Shown: in pieces, positions 7,384-16,180 of the stretch | Layout of the letters: each line of letters opens with the position of its first letter | Position numbering within the stretch: position 1 is the first letter of the stretch | From: Rhizobium sp. NFR03 | Lineage (GTDB): Bacteria > Pseudomonadota > Alphaproteobacteria > Rhizobiales > Rhizobiaceae | Assembly (NCBI RefSeq): GCF_900111275.1 | Contig: NZ_FOGR01000007.1 | Location: 62,001-126,000, forward strand | DNA length: 64,000 nucleotides | Direction of reading: 5' to 3' | Position numbers and translations under genes: made by a program | Notes under the pieces: generated by a model | What the model was told of the DNA's origin: nothing | The model's database searches: none | Seen by the model: only the letters and a program-made list of their open reading frames with translations

Positions 7384-9120
7384 ATGGCAGACAGAAAGAG
7401 ATACGAAGACCTGCGATCGGCGCGGTGGATGGTGCCGGACGACCAGCGCTCCTTCGGTCACCGCTCACGCACCATGCAGATGGGATATGCGCCTGAGGAC
7501 TGGGAGGGTCGCCCGATCATCGCAATTCTCAACACATGGTCGGATGCCCAGCCGTGCCATATGCACTTTCGCGAGCGGGTGGAATGGGTAAAGCGGGGCG
7601 TGCTGCAATCGGGCGGATTTCCCATGGAGCTTCCGGCCCTCTCGCTTTCGGAAAATTTCGTCAAGCCGACCACGATGCTTTACCGCAACATGCTGGCCAT
7701 GGAGACCGAGGAACTGCTGCGCTCGCATCCCATCGACGGTGCCGTCCTGATGGGTGGTTGCGACAAAACCACACCGGGACTGGTGATGGGCGCCGTTTCC
7801 ATGGGACTTCCCTTCATCTACCTTCCCGCCGGCCCCATGCTGCGCGGCAACTATGCCGGAAAGGCATTGGGTTCGGGAACCGACGGCTTCAAATACTGGG
7901 ACGAAAGACGGGCCGGCACGCTGTCAAAGGAGGAATGGCAGGGGATCGAAGGCGGGATTGCCCGGAGCTATGGTCACTGCATGACGATGGGTACGGCCTC
8001 CACCATGACGGCAATTGCCGAAGCCATGGGCCTGACGCTTCCCAACGCGTCGTCCATTCCCGCCGCGGACGCCAACCACCAGCGCATGTCGGCAAGCTGT
8101 GGCCGGCGCATTGTCGATATGGTCTGGGAGGATCTGACGCCGGACAAGATCATCACGCAAGCGGCCATCGATAATGCGGTGACGGTGGCCATGGCAACCG
8201 GCTGTTCGACCAATGCGATCATCCACCTGATCGCCATGGCGCGGCGTGCCGGCATTCCGCTCGCGCTCGACGATCTCGACCGCATCGGCCGCACGACGCC
8301 CGTCATCGCCAATATTCGCCCGTCGGGAGCGACTTATCTTATGGAAGACTTTTTCTATGCGGGCGGGCTTCGGGCGCTGATGAAGCAACTGGGCGACAAG
8401 CTGGATCCCACGGCCATGACCGTCACGGGCAGGCCGCTGGTCGAGGGGCTGGAGCAGGTGAAAGTCTGGAACGACGATGTCATCCGGCCGCTGACCAATC
8501 CCGTCTACCACGAGGGCTCGCTTGCCGTGCTCAAGGGCAACCTCTGCCCGGATGGTGCCGTCATCAAACCGGCTGCCTGCGACCCTGCATTTCACCGTCA
8601 TCGCGGTCCGGCGCTCGTTGCCGACAGCTATGCGGAACTGAAAGCCATCATCGACGATCCGGATTATCCGCTGACGCCGGAGACCGTGCTGGTGCTGCGC
8701 AATGCCGGCCCGCAGGGCGGACCCGGCATGCCGGAATGGGGCATGATCCCGATGCCGAAGGCGCTTCTGAAGCTCGGACTGCGCGAAATGGTGCGGATTT
8801 CCGATGCGCGTATGTCGGGCACGAGTTTTGGCGCCTGCGTTCTGCATGCCTCACCCGAGGCCTTTGTCGGCGGCCCTCTTGCTCTGCTCAAGACGGGCGA
8901 CATTGTGGAGCTGGATATCCCGGCCCGCAGCCTGAACATGCTGGTGCCCGAGGCGGAGCTTGCCGAGCGCCGCACGCGCTGGGTCGCGCCCGAGCCCCGC
9001 TTCGAGCGCGGCTACGGCTTCATGTTCACAAAGCACATCGAGCAGGCCGACAAAGGCTGCGATTTCGACTTTCTCAAGACGGACTTCGGCGCGCGCGTCG
9101 CCGAGCCGGTGATCAACTGA
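7384..9120 (+). CDS. IlvD/Edd-family sugar-acid dehydratase
   Basis: The 578-residue product has the length and Fe-S cysteines of the pentonate dehydratase branch: C58 (SDAQPCH), C126 (GGCDKTTPG) and C199 (YGHCMTMGTAS), and the catalytic serine region ISDARMSGTSFG near the C-terminus. As I recall it, it resembles Rhizobium L-arabinonate/D-xylonate-type dehydratases block by block. The reaction is dehydration of an aldonic or related acid to a 2-keto-3-deoxy acid. It lies in the sugar-acid operon just before an RraA-like aldolase that could cleave the product. The exact substrate cannot be told from sequence. Confidence 0.9.
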   Translation: MADRKRYEDLRSARWMVPDDQRSFGHRSRTMQMGYAPEDWEGRPIIAILNTWSDAQPCHMHFRERVEWVKRGVLQSGGFPMELPALSLSENFVKPTTMLYRNMLAMETEELLRSHPIDGAVLMGGCDKTTPGLVMGAVSMGLPFIYLPAGPMLRGNYAGKALGSGTDGFKYWDERRAGTLSKEEWQGIEGGIARSYGHCMTMGTASTMTAIAEAMGLTLPNASSIPAADANHQRMSASCGRRIVDMVWEDLTPDKIITQAAIDNAVTVAMATGCSTNAIIHLIAMARRAGIPLALDDLDRIGRTTPVIANIRPSGATYLMEDFFYAGGLRALMKQLGDKLDPTAMTVTGRPLVEGLEQVKVWNDDVIRPLTNPVYHEGSLAVLKGNLCPDGAVIKPAACDPAFHRHRGPALVADSYAELKAIIDDPDYPLTPETVLVLRNAGPQGGPGMPEWGMIPMPKALLKLGLREMVRISDARMSGTSFGACVLHASPEAFVGGPLALLKTGDIVELDIPARSLNMLVPEAELAERRTRWVAPEPRFERGYGFMFTKHIEQADKGCDFDFLKTDFGARVAEPVIN

Positions 9121-9142
9121 AAACGACGTTCAAGGAGGAACG

Positions 9143-9853
9143 ATGAACCCTGCAACCCGTGACAAGCTGATGGGCGTATCCGTCGCAACGCTGTGCTCGG
9201 CGCTTTTCAAGCGCGGCCTTCGCAATCAGACGATCCAGGACGTGCGTCCCGTCAGGCCGAAAGGCCGCAACATGGTGGGGCCTGCTTTCACGCTCCGCTA
9301 CATGCCGGCGCGGGAAGACCGCAACCCCATGACGATCTTTCGCGACCCGAAGCATCCACAACGCCATGCGATCGAAACCTGCCCGGAAGGCCATGTGCTG
9401 GTCATGGATAGCCGGAAGGATGCGCGCGCCGCATCCGCCGGCGACATCCTGATCACGCGGCTTATGGTGCGGGGCGGGGCCGGCGTCGTCACCGATGGAG
9501 GCTTTCGCGACGCAATGACGATCGGCGAGCTGGACATTCCCGCCTATCATCATCGTCCGTCCAGCCCGACGAACCTCACGCTGCACGAAGCGATCGACAT
9601 CAACGTCCCGATCGGCTGTGGCGACGTCGCGGTCTTTCCAGGCGACATCATGGTCGGCGACGATGACAGCGTTATCGTTATCCCTGCCGAAATCGCCGAC
9701 GAGATTGCGGACGAGGCTGTGGAAATGACCGCTTACGAGGATTTCGCGGTGGAACGCGTAAAACAAGGCCACACGATTATCGGCCTCTATCCGGCAACCG
9801 ACGAGGCCAATCTGACACTGTTTGCCGAGTGGCGAAAGACCAACAACCGGTAG
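9143..9853 (+). CDS. RraA-family protein, putative class II pyruvate aldolase
   Basis: The 236-residue product belongs to the RraA/HMG-aldolase fold: the glycine-rich RGGAGVVTDGGFRD block (near residues 109-124) carries the Asp and Arg used by the metal-dependent aldolases, and DDDSVIVIPAEIADE fits the C-terminal part. In E. coli RraA itself is an RNase E inhibitor, but operon members beside dehydratases are usually lyases for 4-hydroxy-2-oxo acids. Here it follows the Fe-S dehydratase by 22 bp with an excellent ribosome site (AAGGAGG). Cleavage of a keto-deoxy sugar acid to pyruvate plus an aldehyde is the likely role, inferred from context. Confidence 0.8.
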   Translation: MNPATRDKLMGVSVATLCSALFKRGLRNQTIQDVRPVRPKGRNMVGPAFTLRYMPAREDRNPMTIFRDPKHPQRHAIETCPEGHVLVMDSRKDARAASAGDILITRLMVRGGAGVVTDGGFRDAMTIGELDIPAYHHRPSSPTNLTLHEAIDINVPIGCGDVAVFPGDIMVGDDDSVIVIPAEIADEIADEAVEMTAYEDFAVERVKQGHTIIGLYPATDEANLTLFAEWRKTNNR

Positions 9854-9868
9854 GCAACCCGTTGCTCG

Positions 9869-9893
9869 TTGCTCAAGTTTTGCCTTTTGAGCA
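9869..9893 (+). terminator. Weak terminator-like hairpin after sugar-acid operon
   Basis: TGCTCAA (9870-9876) pairs with TTGAGCA (9887-9893) around a T-rich 10-base loop, 16 bp after the aldolase stop. The U-run is in the loop rather than after the stem, so termination is uncertain. Confidence 0.4.
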
Positions 9894-10209
9894 GCAAGCT
9901 GGATCCGAGTATCGGGGCAATCCAAGGTGGAGCGCGGAACTTTCAGTGGTCAATGCATGTTTGCCGAATTAAAATGAGCGTAAAGACTTTTGATCCGCCG
10001 TTCATTTCGGAATATTGGTTTGCAACTTTAGTGGCAATAACGGGCTGCCCTTATTCCACAAGTGGCAATAGGCGGCCAACTCAAAGACATTGCTCCTATA
10101 TTCGGTCCGAAACACTCCTCTTTCAACTTACCATGCTTGCTCTACGTTGCCGTTATCGCTAGCAGATGAGCATCACCACGCGACACATTTCCGAGCTTTG
10201 GAGAATGCC
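9894..10209. other. Intergenic region with repeated GTGGCAATA motif
   Basis: No gene is supported in this stretch. GTGGCAATA occurs at 10031-10039 and 10062-10070 (31 bp apart, about three helical turns), with an inverted variant TTATTCCAC at 10051-10059 between them. Base composition is lower in GC than in the flanking operon. This is probably the control region of the SyrB-like gene. Confidence 0.4.
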
Positions 10210-10698
10210 ATGATGGGCAACGACGAACAGCAACTGGTATCCGAAGTGCCGCAGATGTCTGAGAGTGCCGATAACACGAACGCAGGCCAGCCGGATGATG
10301 CAGGGCGGAAGCCCCGGAAAAGAACATCCAAGCAGGCCCGCACCGAGGAGCCGGCGCCGCGCAAGATCAAACGGCACACCGCTGCCGAGCGCGCCGAAAA
10401 ACTGCAACGCATCGAAGAGGCGCTTGCAAATGGCGGTGTTTCGCTAAAGGCCGCCGTTGAAGCCGTCGGGGTTTCGGATCAGACCTATTACCAGTGGAAG
10501 CGGGCAGATAAGCCTGCAGATGTCGCCCCAACCTCCACAGCTTCACCCTCTTCCGCACCCGCTGCACCGCCATCCCTTGGCAACGAACTCGCCGAACTCA
10601 TCAAGCTGGAGGAGGAGAACCAGCGCCTGCGCCAACTCCTTGGCGAGAAGCTGCGGGCTGAAAACGCTGAACTTCGTCGGCGTCTCGAGATGAACTGA
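10210..10698 (+). CDS. SyrB-like DNA-binding regulator
   Basis: The 162-residue product (ATG at 10210, GGAG 7 bases upstream) has a basic, Pro/Ala-rich N-terminal tail, then a helix-turn-helix of the IS3-OrfA/SyrB type (EALANGGVSLKAAVEAVGVS, then QTYYQWKR, about residues 75-105). A second low-complexity linker follows, and a C-terminal charged coil ELIKLEEENQRLRQLLGEK ends in LRRRLEMN. This layout matches SyrB of Sinorhizobium, known as a negative regulator in the syrM circuit of exopolysaccharide and nodulation control. No OrfB or terminal repeats are present, so it is not read as an active insertion element. Confidence 0.7.
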   Translation: MMGNDEQQLVSEVPQMSESADNTNAGQPDDAGRKPRKRTSKQARTEEPAPRKIKRHTAAERAEKLQRIEEALANGGVSLKAAVEAVGVSDQTYYQWKRADKPADVAPTSTASPSSAPAAPPSLGNELAELIKLEEENQRLRQLLGEKLRAENAELRRRLEMN

Positions 10699-10706
10699 TA
10701 GACGTC

Positions 10707-11291
10707 ATGCGAAAAGTCCGACCCAACTTCGTGGTGGAGTATAAAGGCGGCCGCCGTCAGAAGCGGTCGCAAGACAAATCCATATGGGGAAGGATCGACT
10801 TTGCCTCACTGGCAGCCGAAGACGATCTTGCTCCTCAGGCGACCATCAAGCCTGTGACGACTGTCGGTGATCACCAGCGAACCGATCATGACGTGCCGGA
10901 CGGGCATCTTGTTGATCCCAAGATCGCGGTTGATCCGAGGCCGTCTCTGCGAGCAGCCACATCCTCGCCAAAGGCCAACCAGGAGGCTGGTTCCCCTGCC
11001 AGCCCTGCGCGGGGCGCACAGAGTCTCCGGGAAGAGATGATCTCAGCACGGGATGATAATCACTTTCACGAACAGTCAGTAGATGTCGAATGGATACCGA
11101 ACGACATTCAGCAGGGTTCAGTTGTGGCTCCCGACGATCATGCTGCATCGGTTCTGCCAGACACATTGCTTTCGCGACGGCAACTGGCCGAACTTGACGC
11201 TGAGAATATCGAGCTCAAGAGGCTCCTGAAGGATCGGCTATTGGCAGAAAATCAGTGTCTTGTGACAATGCTTGAGCGGCTCTCCAGATAG
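10707..11291 (+). CDS. Hypothetical protein with SyrB-like C-terminal coil
   Basis: The 194-residue product begins MRKVRPNFVVEYKGGRRQ, is basic at the N-terminus and rich in Asp, Pro and Ser through the middle (about 60-150), which looks disordered. It ends in an amphipathic heptad segment ELDAENIELKRLLKDRLLAE, closely parallel to the C-terminus of the preceding SyrB-like protein (AENxxLxxxL spacing). The gene lies 8 bp after that gene's stop, so they form an operon. A heterodimer through the coils is a reasonable inference. There is no known catalytic motif and no strong ribosome site. Confidence 0.6.
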   Translation: MRKVRPNFVVEYKGGRRQKRSQDKSIWGRIDFASLAAEDDLAPQATIKPVTTVGDHQRTDHDVPDGHLVDPKIAVDPRPSLRAATSSPKANQEAGSPASPARGAQSLREEMISARDDNHFHEQSVDVEWIPNDIQQGSVVAPDDHAASVLPDTLLSRRQLAELDAENIELKRLLKDRLLAENQCLVTMLERLSR

Positions 11292-11364
11292 CGCGGTTCA
11301 CACGCGTCGTCTCGAAGCCGATCCGGGCTGGATCGCGGCAACTTCTGCTGTCTGTCGTTCGCCT

Positions 11365-11547
11365 TTACGCCTTCTTGCCCGGCACGTCGATTATGCGCTG
11401 AGAGGCATCGAACTTGGGGTCGCCTTCGATAACGCGCTGTTCCCAGGTTTCCTGCGTCAGGTCCTCATTGTTGAAGACGCAGACCGCCAGCGTGGTATTC
11501 TGCCATTCCCGATCATACTTCGCGATGGTGATGAGCTCGGGCGACAC
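11365..11547 (-). pseudogene. Remnant of a thiamine-diphosphate-dependent enzyme
   Basis: The 60-codon frame encodes ELITIAKYDREWQN, TLAVCVFNNEDL, TWEQRVIEGDPKFDASQ. This is the strongly conserved stretch near the thiamine-diphosphate site of pyruvate-oxidase-like enzymes common in rhizobia (typically AKYWREW, NNEDLNQVTWEQR, EGDPKFEASQ). The family is about 550-600 residues, yet here only some 55 codons survive, with a stop directly after VPGKKA and no recognisable enzyme sequence upstream. It is therefore a gene fragment left by deletion or rearrangement. Identification rests on memory of the family. Confidence 0.55.
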
Positions 11548-11688
11548 GGGAGCATTTTCGGAGTGGCGATGCTGCCGCCAATGATGTGCCAGCCGACTGG
11601 GTCGAGATAGACCACATGCCCGTTCTTCCAGGCCTTCGTCTGGTGAACGATGTCGTTTTCGAGAGACTGCTTTGTCGACGTGATTGGG

Positions 11689-12417
11689 TTACATTCTTTC
11701 AAGGCACGAGACGTGTCGAATGCCGATGGAGTCCGAAAGACCCTGTTCCGTCGTAAAGACATTGGCACGGTCTCGAAGTTTCGACAGCACATAGGTGTCT
11801 TCGGCGATCTGCCGCCGCGTGCTACCCTTTTCGTTATAGGAATGGCCCATTACGGTCAGCGAGAAGCCCGCCAGCGTCACCGAGGGGACGCCGACGAAAA
11901 GCGCATAGCAGGCTGCGGCGACGCCATTCGTTACATGGCCGCATTCGCCGATATCGCCGGGGATTCCGCCGCAAATATGCTCGACGATAGCCTCGCGCTC
12001 CTCCTTCGTCGCGCGCATGAGACTGCGATAGCGGACGCGCGGTTTCATCAGCAGTTTCAGTCGCATGACCCATAGCGGGCGCGTATGCAGCCACAAAAGT
12101 CCCCGCGTGTGCACGTCGGGATGTTCCTCCCAGGACTTCTTGCGCTTGCGGAAGGTAAGGTCTGCTGCGGGAAGCCCGAGCATGGCTGCTGTTTTGCCCG
12201 AGTTGTTCACATCCATGCGAGCGCAATGGGCGAGGATGTCGGGAGGCAGCGTCGGATGGGGAGCAGATCCGAGAATCAGCCAGGGTTTGTCGAGAATTCC
12301 GAGCTTCGTGAGCCAGCGGCGATGGGCATCTCTCAGTGCTTGCAGATCTTCCATATCCACCATGCCCAACCGGGAAAGTCGCGGAGCCAAACAAGAGGCA
12401 CCACGATAAAGTCTCAT
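11689..12417 (-). CDS. Conserved hypothetical protein, possible polysaccharide-related enzyme
   Basis: The 242-residue product is read from the ATG at 12417 (AAGGGAAG just upstream); the frame is open to 12453 but lacks a ribosome site there. Seen: a hydrophobic strand and turn WLILGSAPHPTLPP suggesting a Rossmann-like nucleotide-sugar or MptE-like fold, a basic middle segment, and GVPSVTLAGFSLTVMGHSYN with a preceding HVTNGVAAACYALFVG. I do not recognise the family with confidence. It is divergent from an acyltransferase gene and near a SyrB-type regulator, so a role in surface polysaccharide assembly is plausible but only inferred. Confidence 0.6.
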   Translation of the reverse strand: MRLYRGASCLAPRLSRLGMVDMEDLQALRDAHRRWLTKLGILDKPWLILGSAPHPTLPPDILAHCARMDVNNSGKTAAMLGLPAADLTFRKRKKSWEEHPDVHTRGLLWLHTRPLWVMRLKLLMKPRVRYRSLMRATKEEREAIVEHICGGIPGDIGECGHVTNGVAAACYALFVGVPSVTLAGFSLTVMGHSYNEKGSTRRQIAEDTYVLSKLRDRANVFTTEQGLSDSIGIRHVSCLERM

Positions 12418-12653
12418 TTTGCCGCTCTTCCCTTGCGGGAATGTCGGCACCATCCGTTATAGTTGGATTATATAGAATACGAATGCGCTTCTGACAGATC
12501 GGGGTGTCACGCGGTTTTTGTAAGCAAGGATCGACAGCGGAGCGCGCGAGCGGCTATGGGGCGGCTTGAAAATAGCCATGGGTGCATTCAGGGCTGGCGT
12601 CTCTGTGTCGCTCTGTGGCAGCAGGCGCACGCACGCCGGGAGGGGGCAAGAGA

Positions 12654-14741
12654 ATGACCACGTCGGTCGGATCGGAGCATGTAATGAGTGCCAGTCATCT
12701 AGACTATCGCCCCGATCTCGACGGGTTGCGGGCTCTCGCCATCCTGCCCGTCCTTCTCTTCCATGCCGATGTCTCGCTCTTCCGCGGAGGCTTCGTGGGG
12801 GTCGATGTATTCTTCGTGCTCTCCGGCTATTTCATGGCGCGGATCATCCTGTCCGATCTCGTTGCCGGCACGTTCTCCTTCCCTGCCTTTTACATTAGAC
12901 GGATAAAACGGATCATCCCTGCCTTGTTCACGATGATGGCTGTTACCGCCGTTATTGCCTGGTTCCGGCTGATGCCTGAGGAGTTCCGCTACTTCGGAGA
13001 TAGCGTGCGGGCCGCCGCGCTGTTCACGGCAAATGTGCTCTTCCGCCAGGAAAGCGGCTACTTCGATATCTCCGCAGAGATGAAGCCGCTGCTGCACACA
13101 TGGTCGCTGTCCATGGAGGAGCAGTTCTATATCCTGTTCCCGATCTCTCTGTTCCTCGTTTTCAGCTTCGCCCGCAGGTATCTCCTGCATATCACGAGCG
13201 GCTTCATCCTGGTCTCGTTCGTCGCCTGCCTGTGGGCGACCGCCCATTCGCCGGAGAAAGCGTTCTTTCTCCTGCATTTTCGCGTCTGGGAACTGCTCAT
13301 CGGTGCCCTGGTTGCCTTTGCGCCCCGCCCGAACTACGACGTGCGTGTGGCGACCGGCCTCAGCACGGTCGGGTTGGCCGCCGTCCTTGCCGCGATCTTT
13401 CTCTACTCCGACGCAACGCCGTTTCCCGGGCCCTTCGCGGCCATTCCCGTCCTCGGCGCGGCTCTCGTTATCCATGCGGGCTCGCAGAGCCGTTTCCCCG
13501 CCTATCTTCTGACCAACGGTGTCGCCGTCTTCATCGGCCGCATCTCCTACTCGCTTTACCTCTGGCACTGGCCGATCATCGTTTTCTACCGGTATGAGAC
13601 AGGGCATAGTCTCACGCTGAGCGAGAGCCTTATCGTTATTCTTCTATCCTTCGCCGCTGCCATCGTGTCGTGGCGTTTTATCGAGCAGCCCGCCCGCTAT
13701 GCCCCTGTCTTCAAGTCACGCCGGCTTGTCCTGTCGCTGATGGGCGGCGCCATGGCCGGTGCGGTCGCGTTCGGCTTCGTGGTCACGCGGTATGCTGGTC
13801 TTCCGCAGCGCCTGCCCGACGATGTCTACGCCGTTTATGCCGCAACCTACGACCAGAGCCCTTTCTTTGCGCCGAATTGCTTTGCCAACAGCAATGGAGA
13901 TGGCCTGCGTCCGCAGTCGATCCGGGATGGTGATCTCTGCCCGATGGGCTCGCCGTCCGCCGGCCCTGCGAAGTTTCTCGTCTGGGGCGACTCGCATGCC
14001 GCCGCCATAGCGCCGGCGATCGACGAAGCTGCACGGAAAGCCGGAGTCTCGGGTCTCTTCGTCGGCCGAGCATCCTGCCCGCCGCTTCCAGGTGCTGTCT
14101 TCGGGCCGGACCACATCGTCGCGCGCTGCGTGGAAACCAACGCCGCCATCCTCAGCCTGATAGAGAAGCAGAGGTTTCCCTACGTCTTCATGGTCGGCTA
14201 CTGGCCCAAATATGTCCACCGCACCGAGCTTCCCGAAGAGGGCGTGTTCTTCACAGCCTCTGAAGCGCTTGTTCTGCCCGACTGGTCCGCTCCGGTCCGC
14301 TACAGCCTTAAGGCGACGATCGCGGCGTTTGCGAAACAGGGAACGCGCGTCATCCTCGTGCAGGACGTGCCGGAGATGGGTGTGAAGGTGCCTGAGGCTC
14401 TGGCGCGTGCGAAAATGACGGGGGAGAACGAGGATCTGAGCATGCCTTTCAGCTACACGCTCCATCGGCAGAAACTCGCGCGCGACATGCTCCTCGCCGT
14501 TGCCCGGGAAACGCGTTCATCGACGATCGATCCGTTCACGTCTCTCTGCGACGAAACGCGGTGCCATCCCGTCGCCAATGGCGGCATCCTGTATCGCGAT
14601 GGCGATCATCTCTCGCTAACAGGCGCTAGATATCTGGCGCCGCTGTTTGACGAGACGATGGCCATGATCGCGCGACCAGCAAGCAAAATCTCGTTGCCTT
14701 CGGACGAGCGATGGAGCTGGGCCATGCCGGACCGTCACTGA
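12654..14741 (+). CDS. OafA/YrhL-type acyltransferase with C-terminal SGNH domain
   Basis: The 695-residue membrane protein is read from the ATG at 12654, preceded by GGGAGGGGG. An acyltransferase-3 domain with about ten membrane helices occupies residues 1-370: the catalytic His region DGLRALAILPVLLFH, then GGFVGVDVFFVLSGY and WSLSMEEQFY. A soluble SGNH hydrolase-like domain follows, with GDSHAA (nucleophile Ser) and DGDHLSLTGA (Asp/His). Such proteins O-acetylate lipopolysaccharide O-antigen or exopolysaccharide at the inner membrane, the SGNH part acting in the periplasm. Acceptor unknown. Both active-site sets are intact. Confidence 0.92.
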   Translation: MTTSVGSEHVMSASHLDYRPDLDGLRALAILPVLLFHADVSLFRGGFVGVDVFFVLSGYFMARIILSDLVAGTFSFPAFYIRRIKRIIPALFTMMAVTAVIAWFRLMPEEFRYFGDSVRAAALFTANVLFRQESGYFDISAEMKPLLHTWSLSMEEQFYILFPISLFLVFSFARRYLLHITSGFILVSFVACLWATAHSPEKAFFLLHFRVWELLIGALVAFAPRPNYDVRVATGLSTVGLAAVLAAIFLYSDATPFPGPFAAIPVLGAALVIHAGSQSRFPAYLLTNGVAVFIGRISYSLYLWHWPIIVFYRYETGHSLTLSESLIVILLSFAAAIVSWRFIEQPARYAPVFKSRRLVLSLMGGAMAGAVAFGFVVTRYAGLPQRLPDDVYAVYAATYDQSPFFAPNCFANSNGDGLRPQSIRDGDLCPMGSPSAGPAKFLVWGDSHAAAIAPAIDEAARKAGVSGLFVGRASCPPLPGAVFGPDHIVARCVETNAAILSLIEKQRFPYVFMVGYWPKYVHRTELPEEGVFFTASEALVLPDWSAPVRYSLKATIAAFAKQGTRVILVQDVPEMGVKVPEALARAKMTGENEDLSMPFSYTLHRQKLARDMLLAVARETRSSTIDPFTSLCDETRCHPVANGGILYRDGDHLSLTGARYLAPLFDETMAMIARPASKISLPSDERWSWAMPDRH

Positions 14742-14794
14742 AGGATAAGCGATCGAGCTCAGCACTCCGCCGTCCCAAGAACGGACACTGCCGA

Positions 14795-16180
14795 TCAGGC
14801 GACCTTGTTCAGCTTCGCCGTCTTCGGATCGCTCAATGTCTGCTGCGACATTTCAGTGTCGTCATGTGCCGCATTCAGGCAGCGTGCGACGAGATCGTGG
14901 TGGATCCAGCGGACCGGACCGGATGGCGTCGATGTCGCGCCGAAGATGAGACGGCCGGTTGCCTCGACCACGAGCGTGCTCAGGAGATCGCTGATCAGGG
15001 CCTTGCCGTCGCGGTGCATCGCGGTGATGTCGTTGGAAGTGCCGATGGTGAGATCCGCCTGCGCCTGGCTGTTGGGCATCGGCCAGGCGTTGAAGTCGTA
15101 GAACGGCACCATGACGTCACTTGCCTGTAGCGCGGTGATCCGGCGCAGGACTTCCGTGACCGTATGGCCATCAGCGAGCAGCGCTTCGCAGGCCTGCCAC
15201 TGTTCGTCGGCCCAATGCCCGCCGTTCTCCTTCTTGAGCGCCAGCAGCAAGGGGATCAGAGGAAGCTCTATGCCCGTGAACACGTCGGACGAGTTCGTCC
15301 GGATTTCCGGGCAATTGTAGACAGTCGCCTTCACGCCCGCATCCCAGGCGTCAGCCGCGATGGCCTCGAGGCGCATCTTGGCATAGCCCTGCGTATAGTT
15401 CGTGTAGGTCTGCCAGCGATATTCATCGCCGATGAGAATTCCCGTGCCATGATAGCCATAGGCCGTATAGCGAACCGCGCTGCCCGATGCCTCGACCCGC
15501 GTGCGGATGGCCGCGCTGGCGTCGATGAGATGGCGGAAGGTGTTGGCCGAGACCTCGTCGAAATTCTGAAGAATCAGCTTGCCCATATCGCTGTCGAGCA
15601 GTGCCTGCGACGACATGTGGCGGGCGCCGGTGCCCTTGTAGATCCTGTTGGCAACGACGAGCAGCACTTTCGCCTTGGGAATGCCGCCAGCCATCGTATG
15701 CGCAAAGAAGACGTTACGCCCATCGGGGATCATGCCGTCGAGGGTTGCCATCACCTGCGCCAGTGCGGTCTTGAACCGGTTCGTCGCGATGGTCTTGCAG
15801 GTTTCGATATGGTCCCAGTCGATCTTGGCATCCTGCCACGTCTGGAGTGTCATCTCCGCCAAGAGGTCCGTCGGTGTCGGTCCGCCATCCGGGCCGTCGA
15901 GATCGAAGCCGGCCATCAGAGGCACATTGATGATCTTGCCGCCCAGACGGTCCTCGGCAACAGAAAGCTCGTCCTGCGTCAGAGGTCGCAAAGCGTTGTT
16001 CTCATCGCGCCGGCCGACCGTGATGCCGACGATCTCCATGCCGGTCTTGCGGGCCTGATCGAGAAGTCCGGTCGCATAGCCACGTCCGAACAGCTCTCCG
16101 AAGAGAACGAAGATATCGCCCTTCCGAAACAGTGTGTTCTCGGCGATGCTTTCCAGTGCGATCGGCTTTTTCATGGTCAT
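14795..16180 (-). CDS. Conserved protein of the FabMG (enoyl-ACP reductase-like) family
   Basis: The 461-residue product is read from the ATG at 16180 (MTMKKPIALES). It is highly ordered in sequence, with blocks GDIFVLFGELFGRGYATG, VFFAHTMAGGIPKAKV, NRIYKGTGARHMSSQALL, YGYHGTGILI and NCPEIRTNSSDVFTG. I associate these with the large uncharacterised proteobacterial family named FabMG after enoyl-ACP reductases; an NAD-dependent oxidoreductase activity is the family inference, not something I can prove here. The gene is single and is preceded by a 570-bp non-coding stretch. The longer frame to 16264 lacks support. Confidence 0.65.
   Translation of the reverse strand: MTMKKPIALESIAENTLFRKGDIFVLFGELFGRGYATGLLDQARKTGMEIVGITVGRRDENNALRPLTQDELSVAEDRLGGKIINVPLMAGFDLDGPDGGPTPTDLLAEMTLQTWQDAKIDWDHIETCKTIATNRFKTALAQVMATLDGMIPDGRNVFFAHTMAGGIPKAKVLLVVANRIYKGTGARHMSSQALLDSDMGKLILQNFDEVSANTFRHLIDASAAIRTRVEASGSAVRYTAYGYHGTGILIGDEYRWQTYTNYTQGYAKMRLEAIAADAWDAGVKATVYNCPEIRTNSSDVFTGIELPLIPLLLALKKENGGHWADEQWQACEALLADGHTVTEVLRRITALQASDVMVPFYDFNAWPMPNSQAQADLTIGTSNDITAMHRDGKALISDLLSTLVVEATGRLIFGATSTPSGPVRWIHHDLVARCLNAAHDDTEMSQQTLSDPKTAKLNKVA

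Noticed and set aside
9869-10162. Open frame of 97 codons in the gap before the SyrB-like gene
   Set aside because: No start context, atypical composition, overlaps the repeat cluster; reads as non-coding.
10210-11291. Possible IS3-type insertion sequence because of the OrfA-like helix-turn-helix
   Set aside because: No OrfB transposase, no inverted terminal repeats and no target duplication seen; the SyrB layout explains the domain better.
12457-12653. Short rightward frame in the gap before the acyltransferase
   Set aside because: No ribosome site at its start and it ends inside the acyltransferase leader; the ATG at 12654 has the strong site.
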